Assembly (NCBI GenBank): GCA_003482455.1
Contig: DMYW01000039.1
Span: 1-25,589, forward strand
DNA: 25,589 bases
Direction: 5' to 3'
From: Rheinheimera sp.
Lineage (GTDB): Bacteria > Pseudomonadota > Gammaproteobacteria > Enterobacterales > Alteromonadaceae
Made by a program: the position numbers and the translations under genes. The notes under the pieces were generated by a model. The model saw nothing but the letters and a program-made list of their open reading frames with translations. It was not told the origin of the DNA and made no database searches. Positions 5,667-13,281 of the stretch are shown in pieces (position 1 is the stretch's first letter; each line of letters starts with the position of its first letter).

Positions 5667-8593
5667 ACAAAATCTTGTGTGGGATGTTGGCGATGGTGGC
5701 GCTGTTTAGCACGGCCGCGCAGGCTGTTGACCCAACATGCGACACCAGCTGGAGCAAAACCAGCACTACCTGGACTTGCAGTGGCAATGGCAAAATTACC
5801 TTTAGCAGCGGCACTTCGTTTGTTCCGACCTCGTCGCTGACGTTGATTGCCGCCAATGGCATAGTGGTCAGCAACAACACTGTGGGCAGCAGCTCAATTT
5901 CCGTGAATCTGCAGACTAATTACGGCGACATCACCGCCAGTGCAACCAGTCAGATCTTTGGTAATTTAACTAGCAGCAGTGGCGCTATCACGCTTAGTGG
6001 AACCAGTGTCACGGGCAACCTGACGACCAACGGTACTATCAGCCTGACTGGCGGCACCATCACCGGCAATGTCACTTCGAATAATCAAGGCATTACGACC
6101 AACGGCACCAGCGTCACAGGTACTGTCACGGCCAACGGCAATATTAATCTGACCGGCGGTACCTTTGGCGGCAAAGTGACCAGTACCAGTAATACAGTCA
6201 CTGCCAACGGCAGCACTTTTCAAAACGGTATTACAGCGCGATCCGGCATCTCTATCACCGGCGGTACCATCAACGGCGCCTTGTTGATGACAGCGCGCAA
6301 CCAAGTCACTTTGACCAATGTCACCATGCCTACCGGCAGCATTAGTGGCGCCAGTTCAGTCACGGTGGATAATAGCGATTTGGGCAGCGCCAGCAGTAAC
6401 GTCAACATCACCACCGACAGCAATGATATTCGTATTCAAAATGGCTCGGTGGTGTATGGCAATTTGGATGCAGCGATCAATTCCAACGGGACTGTGTACG
6501 TCAGTGGTGGCAGCGCTGTGTACGGAGTATGTCGACCGCAGACATCGCCGGCCAATGCCTGCAACGCCACACCGCCGGCCAGTGTCGATCATTATGAGTT
6601 GTCATTTGCAAGCCCTGGCGTGACCTGTGAAGCGGAACCCATCACGATCAAAGCCTGTAGCAACAGCAGTTGCAGCACCTTGTACACGGGTACAACCAGC
6701 GTGACGTTGACGGCCAATAACGGCGGGAGCTTGTCGGCATCGACCGTCAGCTTAAGTAGCGGCAGCGGCACCACGTACCTGCGCTTGACGAGCGCCGGTT
6801 CTAGCACGTTGGCGCTTGGCAGTGTCAGCCCGACAGCCTCCAATGCGCTGGTCTGTAAGAACGGCGGCGTCAGCGGCAGTTGTGCCGTGACCTTTAACGA
6901 CACTGGCCTTAGGTTTGTGGCGGCCGATGGCGTATCAGCCATTCCCAACCAAGTGGCTGGGCAAAGCTACACGGCCAAGCTGCGCGCCGTGCAAACCAAT
7001 ACCACCACAGGGGCGTGCCAAGCGCGAGTCAGCGGCAGTCGCGCAGTCAATCTTGGTTTTCGTTGTGTCAATCCAAGTAGCTGTATCAGTGGCCAAGCCT
7101 TGACGGTCAATGGCAGCAATGTCACGGGCAGCAGCGCAGCCGGCACGGTCAGCTACACGCCGGTCACGCTGACTTTTGATGCCAGCGGCACCGCCAGTTT
7201 GCCGCTTAGTTACAGTGACGTCGGCCAACTCAGTTTGTTGGGAGCGTTAAGCCTTACCGCGAGTGGCAATGAACCCGCGATCACCTTAACGGCCGCCTCC
7301 AGTAGCTTTGTGGTGAAACCTTATGCGCTGCAGATCGCCAGCGTCAGCGCCGGCACTGTCAGTAACCCCGGTACCACGTCCGGTTCGCCCGGGTTTACCA
7401 GCGCAGGCTCCAACCTGACCGTCGATGTGCTATCAACCAACGCCCAAGGTGCAGCGACACCGAACTTTGGCAAAGAAAGCACAGCGGAAAGCATCAGCGT
7501 GAGTCTGGCGTCGCTGGTGTATCCCACGGGCGGTAGTTTATCCAGCAGCGATTTAGTTAATTCTGGCAGTTTTAGCGCCGTCAGTGGCAGTGCTGGCCGG
7601 TTTCGCAACAATGCGATTAGTTACCGCAACGTCGGCAGTATCACATTGCAAGCAGGTTTGACCGACAGTGATTATTTAGGTGCCGGTGATGTTGCCAACA
7701 AACCAGCCAGCGGCACCATAGGGCGGTTTTATCCAGCGAACTTTGTGCTTGCTAGCAGCAGTCATTCGCCTTTGTGTGGCACCTTTAGCTACATGGGGCA
7801 AGCAGGTGCCTTGCTGAGTTTTACGGTGCAGGCGGTTAATACCCAAGGTGCTGTGGTGAGCAATTATCAAAGCTCGGGGTATAGCGGTGTCGCCAGCTTG
7901 AGTGTGGTGGCGGAAGATACCGCAGGTACAGTCAATTTAGGTAGCCGTTTCAGTGGTTTAACGACGCCATCTTGGGTTGCGGGCCAGTATCAATTCAGTG
8001 CCAGTAGTGTCAGTTTTAGCAGGGCCAGCAGCGTCGATGGGCCTTACGCACAGCTGCAAGCGGGCCTGAAAGTTGCCACTGAGCAAGACAGTCGGGATTT
8101 TCTCAGCAGCGCCAAAACGATGAATGCCGCCACTAGCAGCAATTGCAGCAGCACCAACAGTTGTGACGCGTTGGCGCTGGGTGCAACGGTGGTGTACCGG
8201 TATGGTCGTTTGCGCCTTGAACAGGCGTACGGCGATGAAACCAAAGCGCTGCCGGTGGTGCTCAAAGCGGAATACTACGATGGCAACCAATTCAGTCTGA
8301 ATAGCTTGGATAGTTGCAGCACGGTCGCACCCAGCTCGCTGTCGGCCACGGGCAGCCCGACATTAACCGTCAGCGGAACCACTGGCGTGCTCAGCGCTGG
8401 GGAAAATGCAACGAATTCGCTGGTGCTGTCCGCGCCGAATCAAACCGGTAGCTGGTTGCTGCGTTACAGCGCGCCGAGTTATTTGCAATATAACTGGGAT
8501 ACCGCAGCCAGTGGTGATGAAGACCCCACAGCTGAAGCCTTATTTGGCCGTTATCGCGGTAATGACCGCTTGATTTTTCAGCGCGAACAATAA
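5663..8593 (+). CDS. mshQ: MSHA locus large secreted protein MshQ (beta-helix-like repeats plus DUF6701)
   Basis: A 976-residue exported protein. Residues 1-21 are a signal peptide ending AAQA before VDPTC. From about residue 85 to 290 there is a run of degenerate Gly/Thr/Ser/Asn-rich turns of about 17-18 residues (NGTxxLTGGTxxGxVT), suggesting a parallel beta-helix. From about residue 309 (DHYELSF) to the end lies the cysteine-containing DUF6701 region typical of MshQ, including GRFYPANF, the FSYMGQ and NYQ motifs, and the terminal GRYRGNDRLIF. MshQ is the last msh gene and is thought to be a pilus-associated adhesin or assembly factor; its exact role is not settled. The start overlaps mshP by ATGA. 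I see no good terminator after it. Confidence 0.88.
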   Translation: MNKILCGMLAMVALFSTAAQAVDPTCDTSWSKTSTTWTCSGNGKITFSSGTSFVPTSSLTLIAANGIVVSNNTVGSSSISVNLQTNYGDITASATSQIFGNLTSSSGAITLSGTSVTGNLTTNGTISLTGGTITGNVTSNNQGITTNGTSVTGTVTANGNINLTGGTFGGKVTSTSNTVTANGSTFQNGITARSGISITGGTINGALLMTARNQVTLTNVTMPTGSISGASSVTVDNSDLGSASSNVNITTDSNDIRIQNGSVVYGNLDAAINSNGTVYVSGGSAVYGVCRPQTSPANACNATPPASVDHYELSFASPGVTCEAEPITIKACSNSSCSTLYTGTTSVTLTANNGGSLSASTVSLSSGSGTTYLRLTSAGSSTLALGSVSPTASNALVCKNGGVSGSCAVTFNDTGLRFVAADGVSAIPNQVAGQSYTAKLRAVQTNTTTGACQARVSGSRAVNLGFRCVNPSSCISGQALTVNGSNVTGSSAAGTVSYTPVTLTFDASGTASLPLSYSDVGQLSLLGALSLTASGNEPAITLTAASSSFVVKPYALQIASVSAGTVSNPGTTSGSPGFTSAGSNLTVDVLSTNAQGAATPNFGKESTAESISVSLASLVYPTGGSLSSSDLVNSGSFSAVSGSAGRFRNNAISYRNVGSITLQAGLTDSDYLGAGDVANKPASGTIGRFYPANFVLASSSHSPLCGTFSYMGQAGALLSFTVQAVNTQGAVVSNYQSSGYSGVASLSVVAEDTAGTVNLGSRFSGLTTPSWVAGQYQFSASSVSFSRASSVDGPYAQLQAGLKVATEQDSRDFLSSAKTMNAATSSNCSSTNSCDALALGATVVYRYGRLRLEQAYGDETKALPVVLKAEYYDGNQFSLNSLDSCSTVAPSSLSATGSPTLTVSGTTGVLSAGENATNSLVLSAPNQTGSWLLRYSAPSYLQYNWDTAASGDEDPTAEALFGRYRGNDRLIFQREQ
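5987..6529 (+). repeat. degenerate tandem repeat in mshQ (about 105 bp, 35 residues, two beta-helix-like turns)
   Basis: Within mshQ the protein repeats in units of about 35 residues, each made of two turns of 17-18: compare NGTSVTGTVTANGNINLTGG with the following NGSTFQNGITARSGISITGG and the preceding SGTSVTGNLTTNGTISLTGG. The DNA copies near 5993-6098, 6099-6200 and 6201-6308 are recognisably related; later turns to about 6529 are more diverged. The pattern resembles right-handed beta-helix or bactofilin-like coils. Structure is inference from periodicity. Confidence 0.72.
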
Positions 8594-8815
8594 GCGATTT
8601 GCAGCAAGTTCCGCAGAAGTATCCGCTATTCGTCAGCAATGTGCGGTAAGCTGCGTATTATTCTCAAAAATGCGCAATTTGGGCTGTATTCTTCGCGTCA
8701 ACTTGACATAAAATAGGCGCAATTTTTTGTCGAGCAAACACCGGAACCGACAGCTGCTTCGGACGGTCTGATTTGCTGTAGTTGGCGCCCCCATTCAGAA
8801 GGATAGTACCAATCC
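8594..8815 (+). promoter_or_regulatory. intergenic region before mreB, presumed operon promoter
   Basis: These 222 bases separate the msh locus from the mre operon and should hold the main mreB promoter(s). Candidate -10 elements are TATTAT (8656-8661, five of six) and TAAAAT (8709-8714, five of six), but neither has a good -35 at the right distance. A perfect TTGACA at 8703-8708 has no acceptable -10 downstream. No clear terminator for mshQ is visible. A ribosome binding site (AAGGA, 8799-8803) sits 12 bases before mreB. Confidence 0.35.
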
Positions 8816-9859
8816 ATGTTTAAAAAACTCCGCGGTTTATTTTCCAACGACCTGTCGATTGACTTGGGCACAGCCAACACGCTGATTTATGTCAAAGACC
8901 AAGGCATTGTCCTGAACGAGCCATCGGTCGTGGCGATCCGCCAAGAACGCGCTGGCGGGCCAAAAAGTGTCGCGGCAGTCGGTCATGCGGCGAAGCGGAT
9001 GTTAGGCCGGACACCAGGCAACATCAAAGCCATCCGCCCCATGAAAGACGGTGTGATCGCCGACTTCTACGTCACCGAAAAAATGCTGCAGCATTTCATC
9101 AAACAAGCCCACAGCAACAGCTTCTTAAAACCAAGTCCACGCGTCTTAGTGTGTGTGCCATGTGGTTCTACCCAAGTGGAACGCCGCGCAATCCGCGAAT
9201 CTGCGCAAGGTGCCGGTGCACGTGAAGTGTATTTGATTGACGAGCCAATGGCTGCGGCGATCGGTGCGGGTTTACCTGTATCCGAAGCAACCGGTTCTAT
9301 GGTGGTGGATATCGGTGGTGGTACCACGGAAGTGGCACTGATTTCATTAAACGGCGTGGTGTACTCTTCGTCGGTGCGTATTGGTGGCGACAAGTTTGAC
9401 GAAGCCATCATCAACTACATCCGCCGTAACTACGGTATTTTGATTGGTGAAGCGACCGCTGAACGCATCAAAATGGAGATCGGTTCGGCCTATCCAAGTG
9501 ACGAAATCCTCGAAGTTGAAGTGCGCGGCCGTAACTTGGCCGAAGGTGTACCTCGCAGCTTCACCATGACCAGCAACGAAATCCTCGAAGCACTGCAAGA
9601 GCCACTGGCTGGTATCGTATCGGCGGTGATGGTTGCCTTAGAACAATCGCCTCCAGAGCTGGCGTCAGATATTTCTGAGCGTGGCATGGTGTTAACCGGT
9701 GGTGGCGCCTTGTTGCGTGACTTAGATCGCCTGTTGATGGAAGAAACTGGCATCCCAGTGGTTGTGGCTGATGATCCGCTGACCTGCGTTGCCCGTGGCG
9801 GTGGTAAAGCGCTCGAGATGATCGATGTTCATGGCGGTGACGTGTTCAGTTACGAATAA
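8816..9859 (+). CDS. mreB: rod-shape-determining actin homologue MreB
   Basis: A 347-residue bacterial actin, the same length as the E. coli protein. It polymerises on the inner membrane and positions the elongasome for lateral cell-wall synthesis. ATP-binding motifs are phosphate loop 1 (IDLGTANT, residues 15-22), phosphate loop 2 (VVDIGGGTTEV, about 162-172) and the adenosine motif (VLTGGGALL, near 291-299). The N terminus MFKKLRGLF is the amphipathic membrane-binding helix. First gene of the mre operon, 12 bases before mreC. Codon choice is more biased to frequent codons than in the msh genes, in line with high expression. Confidence 0.98.
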   Translation: MFKKLRGLFSNDLSIDLGTANTLIYVKDQGIVLNEPSVVAIRQERAGGPKSVAAVGHAAKRMLGRTPGNIKAIRPMKDGVIADFYVTEKMLQHFIKQAHSNSFLKPSPRVLVCVPCGSTQVERRAIRESAQGAGAREVYLIDEPMAAAIGAGLPVSEATGSMVVDIGGGTTEVALISLNGVVYSSSVRIGGDKFDEAIINYIRRNYGILIGEATAERIKMEIGSAYPSDEILEVEVRGRNLAEGVPRSFTMTSNEILEALQEPLAGIVSAVMVALEQSPPELASDISERGMVLTGGGALLRDLDRLLMEETGIPVVVADDPLTCVARGGGKALEMIDVHGGDVFSYE

Positions 9860-9871
9860 GCGTCGTAACCG

Positions 9872-10759
9872 ATGAAGCCGATTTTCGAGCGAGGCCCGTC
9901 GCTGTCATTGCGACTGTTTTTAGCACTGGTCGCTAGTGCGGGCCTGATTACGCTTGACCAATACACCAATAGCTCCGCGCAATTGCGGAGCTTTTTAACT
10001 GCGTCAGTTAGTCCGTTGTTCTACCTGGCGAATTTGCCGCAAGATGTGATGTTTGGCGCGTCCGAGCAGTTCAAATCCCACCAAAAAATTCTCGAAGAAA
10101 ACCAAGTACTGAAAAACACCGTGTTGTTGCAAAACGGCCAGTTGCAGCGCTTGCAGTTTTTGCAGCAAGAAAACGACAAGTTACGCGCTTTGTTAGGCGC
10201 GCAGCCTGTTACCGCAGGCAAGCGGCTTATCGCCGAAGTGCTGGCGGTGTACAGCCACCCGTTCAGCCACCAAATTGTGCTGAACAAAGGCAGCAACGAT
10301 GGGGTCAGTGTCGGCCAGCCTTTGCTTGATGACCTCGGTGTACTTGGGCAAGTGGTGAGCGTGGGGCCAAATTCCAGCCGTGCTTTGCTGATCGTCGATA
10401 ACACGCATGCTATTTCGGCGCGAGTTGAACGTACCGGTCTAGCCGTGGTTGCTGAAGGCATCGGCCAATCAGATACGCTGCGCGTGATCCATCTACCGCA
10501 CAGCACAGACGTGCAAGAAGGCGACCGCTTGGTGACATCGGGCCTCGATGGCGTGTTTCCAGAAGGCTACCCGATCGCTCGCGTCAATAAAGTGAACCGC
10601 GATCCGCGGCAGCCGTTTTTGCAAGTCACGGCCGAGCCATATGCCAAACTAGACCGCATTCGGTATGTGTTGTTGGCGTGGCCACACACTGGCACTTCGC
10701 AGGCGGACCCAGAAATGCTGGCGCCACCGGATGACGTCAAGGCCAAGGAGCAGCACTGA
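9872..10759 (+). CDS. mreC: rod-shape-determining protein MreC
   Basis: A 295-residue bitopic inner-membrane protein with a periplasmic domain that links MreB to the PBP2/RodA synthase. One transmembrane helix spans about residues 10-30. A coiled coil follows (about 68-112, EENQVLKN through QQENDKLRALLG), then the double beta-barrel core with AEVLAVYSHPFSHQIVLNKGS and DNTHAISARVERTG, and a short Pro-rich tail. It starts 12 bases after mreB. The codons for residues 34-42 encode a strong terminator-like hairpin on the coding strand (see the separate entry). The stop overlaps mreD by one base. Confidence 0.97.
   Translation: MKPIFERGPSLSLRLFLALVASAGLITLDQYTNSSAQLRSFLTASVSPLFYLANLPQDVMFGASEQFKSHQKILEENQVLKNTVLLQNGQLQRLQFLQQENDKLRALLGAQPVTAGKRLIAEVLAVYSHPFSHQIVLNKGSNDGVSVGQPLLDDLGVLGQVVSVGPNSSRALLIVDNTHAISARVERTGLAVVAEGIGQSDTLRVIHLPHSTDVQEGDRLVTSGLDGVFPEGYPIARVNKVNRDPRQPFLQVTAEPYAKLDRIRYVLLAWPHTGTSQADPEMLAPPDDVKAKEQH
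9971..9996 (+). terminator. terminator-like hairpin with U-run inside mreC
   Basis: Bases 9971-9978 (AGCTCCGC) pair perfectly with 9985-9992 (GCGGAGCT), extended inward by a G-T wobble around a four-base loop (CAAT). TTTTT (9992-9996) follows directly. This is a classic intrinsic-terminator shape, lying about 100 bases into the mreC reading frame. Whether it terminates in vivo depends on whether ribosomes translating mreC cover it. It could attenuate transcription after mreB when mreC translation is low. The structure is seen directly; the function is inference. Confidence 0.55.
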
Positions 10760-11241
10760 TGCAAACACGTTGGCGGATTTTGTGGGCGCATTTTACCTTA
10801 GTGTTTGCGCTGTTATTGGTGGTGATGCCGCTGCCAACCTGGGCCAACATGCTGCGGCCTGATTGGCCATTGCTGGTCGTCGGTTATTGGGTGCTGGCGT
10901 TGCCGCATCGTATTAGTATCGGCACTGCGTTTGCAGTTGGCTTTTTTGTCGATGTGATGGTCGGTACTGTGCTTGGTGTGAACGCGGCGGGTTATGCCGT
11001 CGTGGCCTTTGTGCTTGCAGCAAACCATCTGAAAATTCGAAATTTTTCGATTCTGCAGCAAGCCTTTTTAATCGGTTTGTTGCTGGCGATGTATCACTTG
11101 CTGATCTTTTGGATCAGCCATTTCCTGACGGGCGTGTATTTCCGTGCTGCCTACTTATGGCCAGTCGTCACCGGTATGCTGGTATGGCCGTACGTGTTTT
11201 TATTGCTGCGGCGGCTACGTCGTCAATTAAAGATCCAATGA
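10759..11241 (+). CDS. mreD: rod-shape-determining protein MreD
   Basis: A 160-residue, very hydrophobic integral membrane protein with about five predicted transmembrane helices, the usual size for MreD. It works with MreC and RodA/PBP2 in the elongasome. The segment RPDWPLLVVGYWVLALPHRISIG and the FFVDVMVGTVLGVNAAGY motif are typical. Its ATG shares a base with the mreC stop, and maf begins one base after its own stop, so it is clearly co-translated with both. Confidence 0.95.
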   Translation: MQTRWRILWAHFTLVFALLLVVMPLPTWANMLRPDWPLLVVGYWVLALPHRISIGTAFAVGFFVDVMVGTVLGVNAAGYAVVAFVLAANHLKIRNFSILQQAFLIGLLLAMYHLLIFWISHFLTGVYFRAAYLWPVVTGMLVWPYVFLLLRRLRRQLKIQ

Positions 11242-11242
11242 T

Positions 11243-11818
11243 ATGCAAAAGATTTGGTTAGCATCAGGCTCGCCGCGTCGGCGGGAACTGTTGACGCAAT
11301 TGGCGGTCAATTTCGACGTGATAAAAATTGATGTCGACGAAAGTCAGTTGGGCAATGAAACCGCGAGCGCGTATGTTGAGCGTTTAGCCAAAGCCAAAGC
11401 GCAGGCCGGTTTTGTCGCTGGCGGTGCGCAGTTACCCGCGCTCGGTGCAGACACCATTGTGGTGGTGGACGGCCAAGTGCTTGGCAAACCAACAGATCAA
11501 ACCGACTTTATGCGCATGATGCGTCTGTTGCAAAACCGCAGCCATCAAGTGCTGACCGCGGTAGCTATTCAAAGCGCGGCGCAGTTGGTGCATACCACTG
11601 TGTGCACTGACGTCTGGTTCGGCCCCATGACAGAAGCCGATATGCTCGCCTATTGGCAATCGGGTGAACCTGCCGATAAAGCGGGCGGGTATGGCATTCA
11701 GGGGCTGGCAGGGCGCTTTATTGAAAAAATCCATGGCAGCTATTTTGCGGTGGTTGGATTACCTTTATTTGAGACGGCAGCCTTGCTCGCGCAAATAGAG
11801 CAAAAGGGATTGGCATGA
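11243..11818 (+). CDS. maf: Maf-family nucleotide pyrophosphatase (YhdE type, dTTP/UTP)
   Basis: A 191-residue Maf/HAM1-like enzyme. Family members hydrolyse nucleoside triphosphates to monophosphate plus pyrophosphate; the YhdE subgroup prefers dTTP, UTP and modified pyrimidines, so it serves as a house-cleaning enzyme. Visible are the signature LASGSPRRREL (residues 6-16), the catalytic ALGADTIV with Asp70, GKP (81-83), and the late motif DKAGGYGIQG. Placement between mreD and rng is that of E. coli yhdE. The stop overlaps rng by four bases (ATGA). Confidence 0.93.
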   Translation: MQKIWLASGSPRRRELLTQLAVNFDVIKIDVDESQLGNETASAYVERLAKAKAQAGFVAGGAQLPALGADTIVVVDGQVLGKPTDQTDFMRMMRLLQNRSHQVLTAVAIQSAAQLVHTTVCTDVWFGPMTEADMLAYWQSGEPADKAGGYGIQGLAGRFIEKIHGSYFAVVGLPLFETAALLAQIEQKGLA

Positions 11819-13281
11819 GTGCAGAATTATTGCTAAACGTGACCCCGAGCGAAACCCGGGTCGCGTTGATTGAAAACGGCGTACTGCAAGAAGTGCATAT
11901 TGAGCGCCAAGCCAAACATGGTTTGGTCGGCAACATCTATATCGGCAAAATCAGCCGCGTGTTGCCCGGTATGCAAGCAGCGTTTGTCGATATTGGCTTG
12001 GATAAAGCCGCGTTTTTACACGCCTCCGACATAGTGCAACGCGACGCCAACGACCTCGAAGTGAAAATGGCGCAGGTCAAAGATATCCGCCAATTAGTGC
12101 ATGATGGCCAGTATTTGTTGGTGCAAGTGGTGAAAGATCCACTTGGCACTAAAGGCGCACGCTTGACCACTGACATCACCTTGCCGTCACGTTATTTAGT
12201 CTTTATGCCGGGTTCGCCACACGTTGGTGTATCGCAACGCATTGAAACCGAAGAAGAACGCAACCGGCTGCGCGATATTGTCAGCACCTGTGTGGACCAA
12301 GAAAACGGTGGCTTTATCGTGCGTACCGCCGCTGAAGGTGCCAGTGAAGAAGAGCTGCTGCAAGATGCCCGTTTTCTGAAAAAACTGTGGGCCAAGGTGC
12401 AAAAGCGCCGGCAAAAACATCGCAAAGAAGCCATGTTGTACGAAGAGTTAACCTTAGGTTTCCGTATCTTACGTGACTTTGTCGGCAGCGATTTGGAACG
12501 GGTTCGCGTCGATTCCAAAATGACCTATCAAGCGCTACACGCCTTTACCGAAGAATTTATTCCGCAGATGACCCCCAAGCTGGAGTACTACCCAGGCGAG
12601 CGGCCGGTGTTTGACTTGTTTGATGTGGAAAACGAAATTCAACGGGCGCTGGATCGCAAAGTACCGCTGAAAAGTGGCGGTTATTTGATCATCGACCAAA
12701 CCGAAGCCATGACCACCATCGACGTCAATACGGGCGCTTTTGTTGGCCATCGCAACCTGGAAGAAACCATCTTCAACACCAATATTGAAGCGACTCAAGC
12801 CATAGCGCGGCAGCTGCGGCTACGCAATTTAGGCGGCATCATCATCATCGACTTTATCGATATGCAAAGTGATGAGCATCGCCGCCGCGTACTGCATAGC
12901 TTGGAAGTGGCGCTGGCTCGCGATAAAACCAAAACCAACATTCACGGTTTCTCTGCACTGGGGTTAGTCGAAATGACCCGCAAACGCACGCGGGAAAGTC
13001 TTGAACATGTGCTTTGTACTGAATGTCCGGTCTGCGCTGGCCGTGGCTCGCTGAAAACCGTGCAAACCGTGTGTTTTGAAATCATGCGCGAAATCGTCCG
13101 CGTCAACCGAGCGTATGCGGCGGACAAGTTCACTGTGTACGCATCACCTGCGGTCAAAGACGCGCTGGTGAATGACGAATACCACAATCTCGCTGAGCTG
13201 GAAGTGTTTATCGGCAAGCAAATCAGCGTGGTGATCGAACCGCAATATACTCAAGAGCAGTTCGACGTGGTGATGATGTAA
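11815..13281 (+). CDS. rng: ribonuclease G
   Basis: A 488-residue endoribonuclease of the RNase E/G family, lacking the long C-terminal scaffold of RNase E. In E. coli RNase G matures the 5' end of 16S rRNA and degrades certain mRNAs. An S1 RNA-binding domain lies at about residues 36-125 (GNIYIGKISRVLPGMQAAFVDIG region). The metal-binding catalytic aspartates are Asp303 (TIDVNTG) and Asp346 (IIIDFIDM), matching RNase E numbering. The zinc-link cysteines are Cys401 and Cys404 (CTECPVC). It is coupled to maf by ATGA, and yhdP starts directly after its stop. Confidence 0.97.
   Translation: MSAELLLNVTPSETRVALIENGVLQEVHIERQAKHGLVGNIYIGKISRVLPGMQAAFVDIGLDKAAFLHASDIVQRDANDLEVKMAQVKDIRQLVHDGQYLLVQVVKDPLGTKGARLTTDITLPSRYLVFMPGSPHVGVSQRIETEEERNRLRDIVSTCVDQENGGFIVRTAAEGASEEELLQDARFLKKLWAKVQKRRQKHRKEAMLYEELTLGFRILRDFVGSDLERVRVDSKMTYQALHAFTEEFIPQMTPKLEYYPGERPVFDLFDVENEIQRALDRKVPLKSGGYLIIDQTEAMTTIDVNTGAFVGHRNLEETIFNTNIEATQAIARQLRLRNLGGIIIIDFIDMQSDEHRRRVLHSLEVALARDKTKTNIHGFSALGLVEMTRKRTRESLEHVLCTECPVCAGRGSLKTVQTVCFEIMREIVRVNRAYAADKFTVYASPAVKDALVNDEYHNLAELEVFIGKQISVVIEPQYTQEQFDVVMM

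Noticed and set aside
5987..6529. CRISPR-like or satellite array
   Set aside because: The periodicity is at the protein level within mshQ; copies are diverged and lack identical repeats with unique spacers.
8703..8708. Perfect TTGACA as the mreB -35
   Set aside because: No acceptable -10 lies 16-18 bases downstream.
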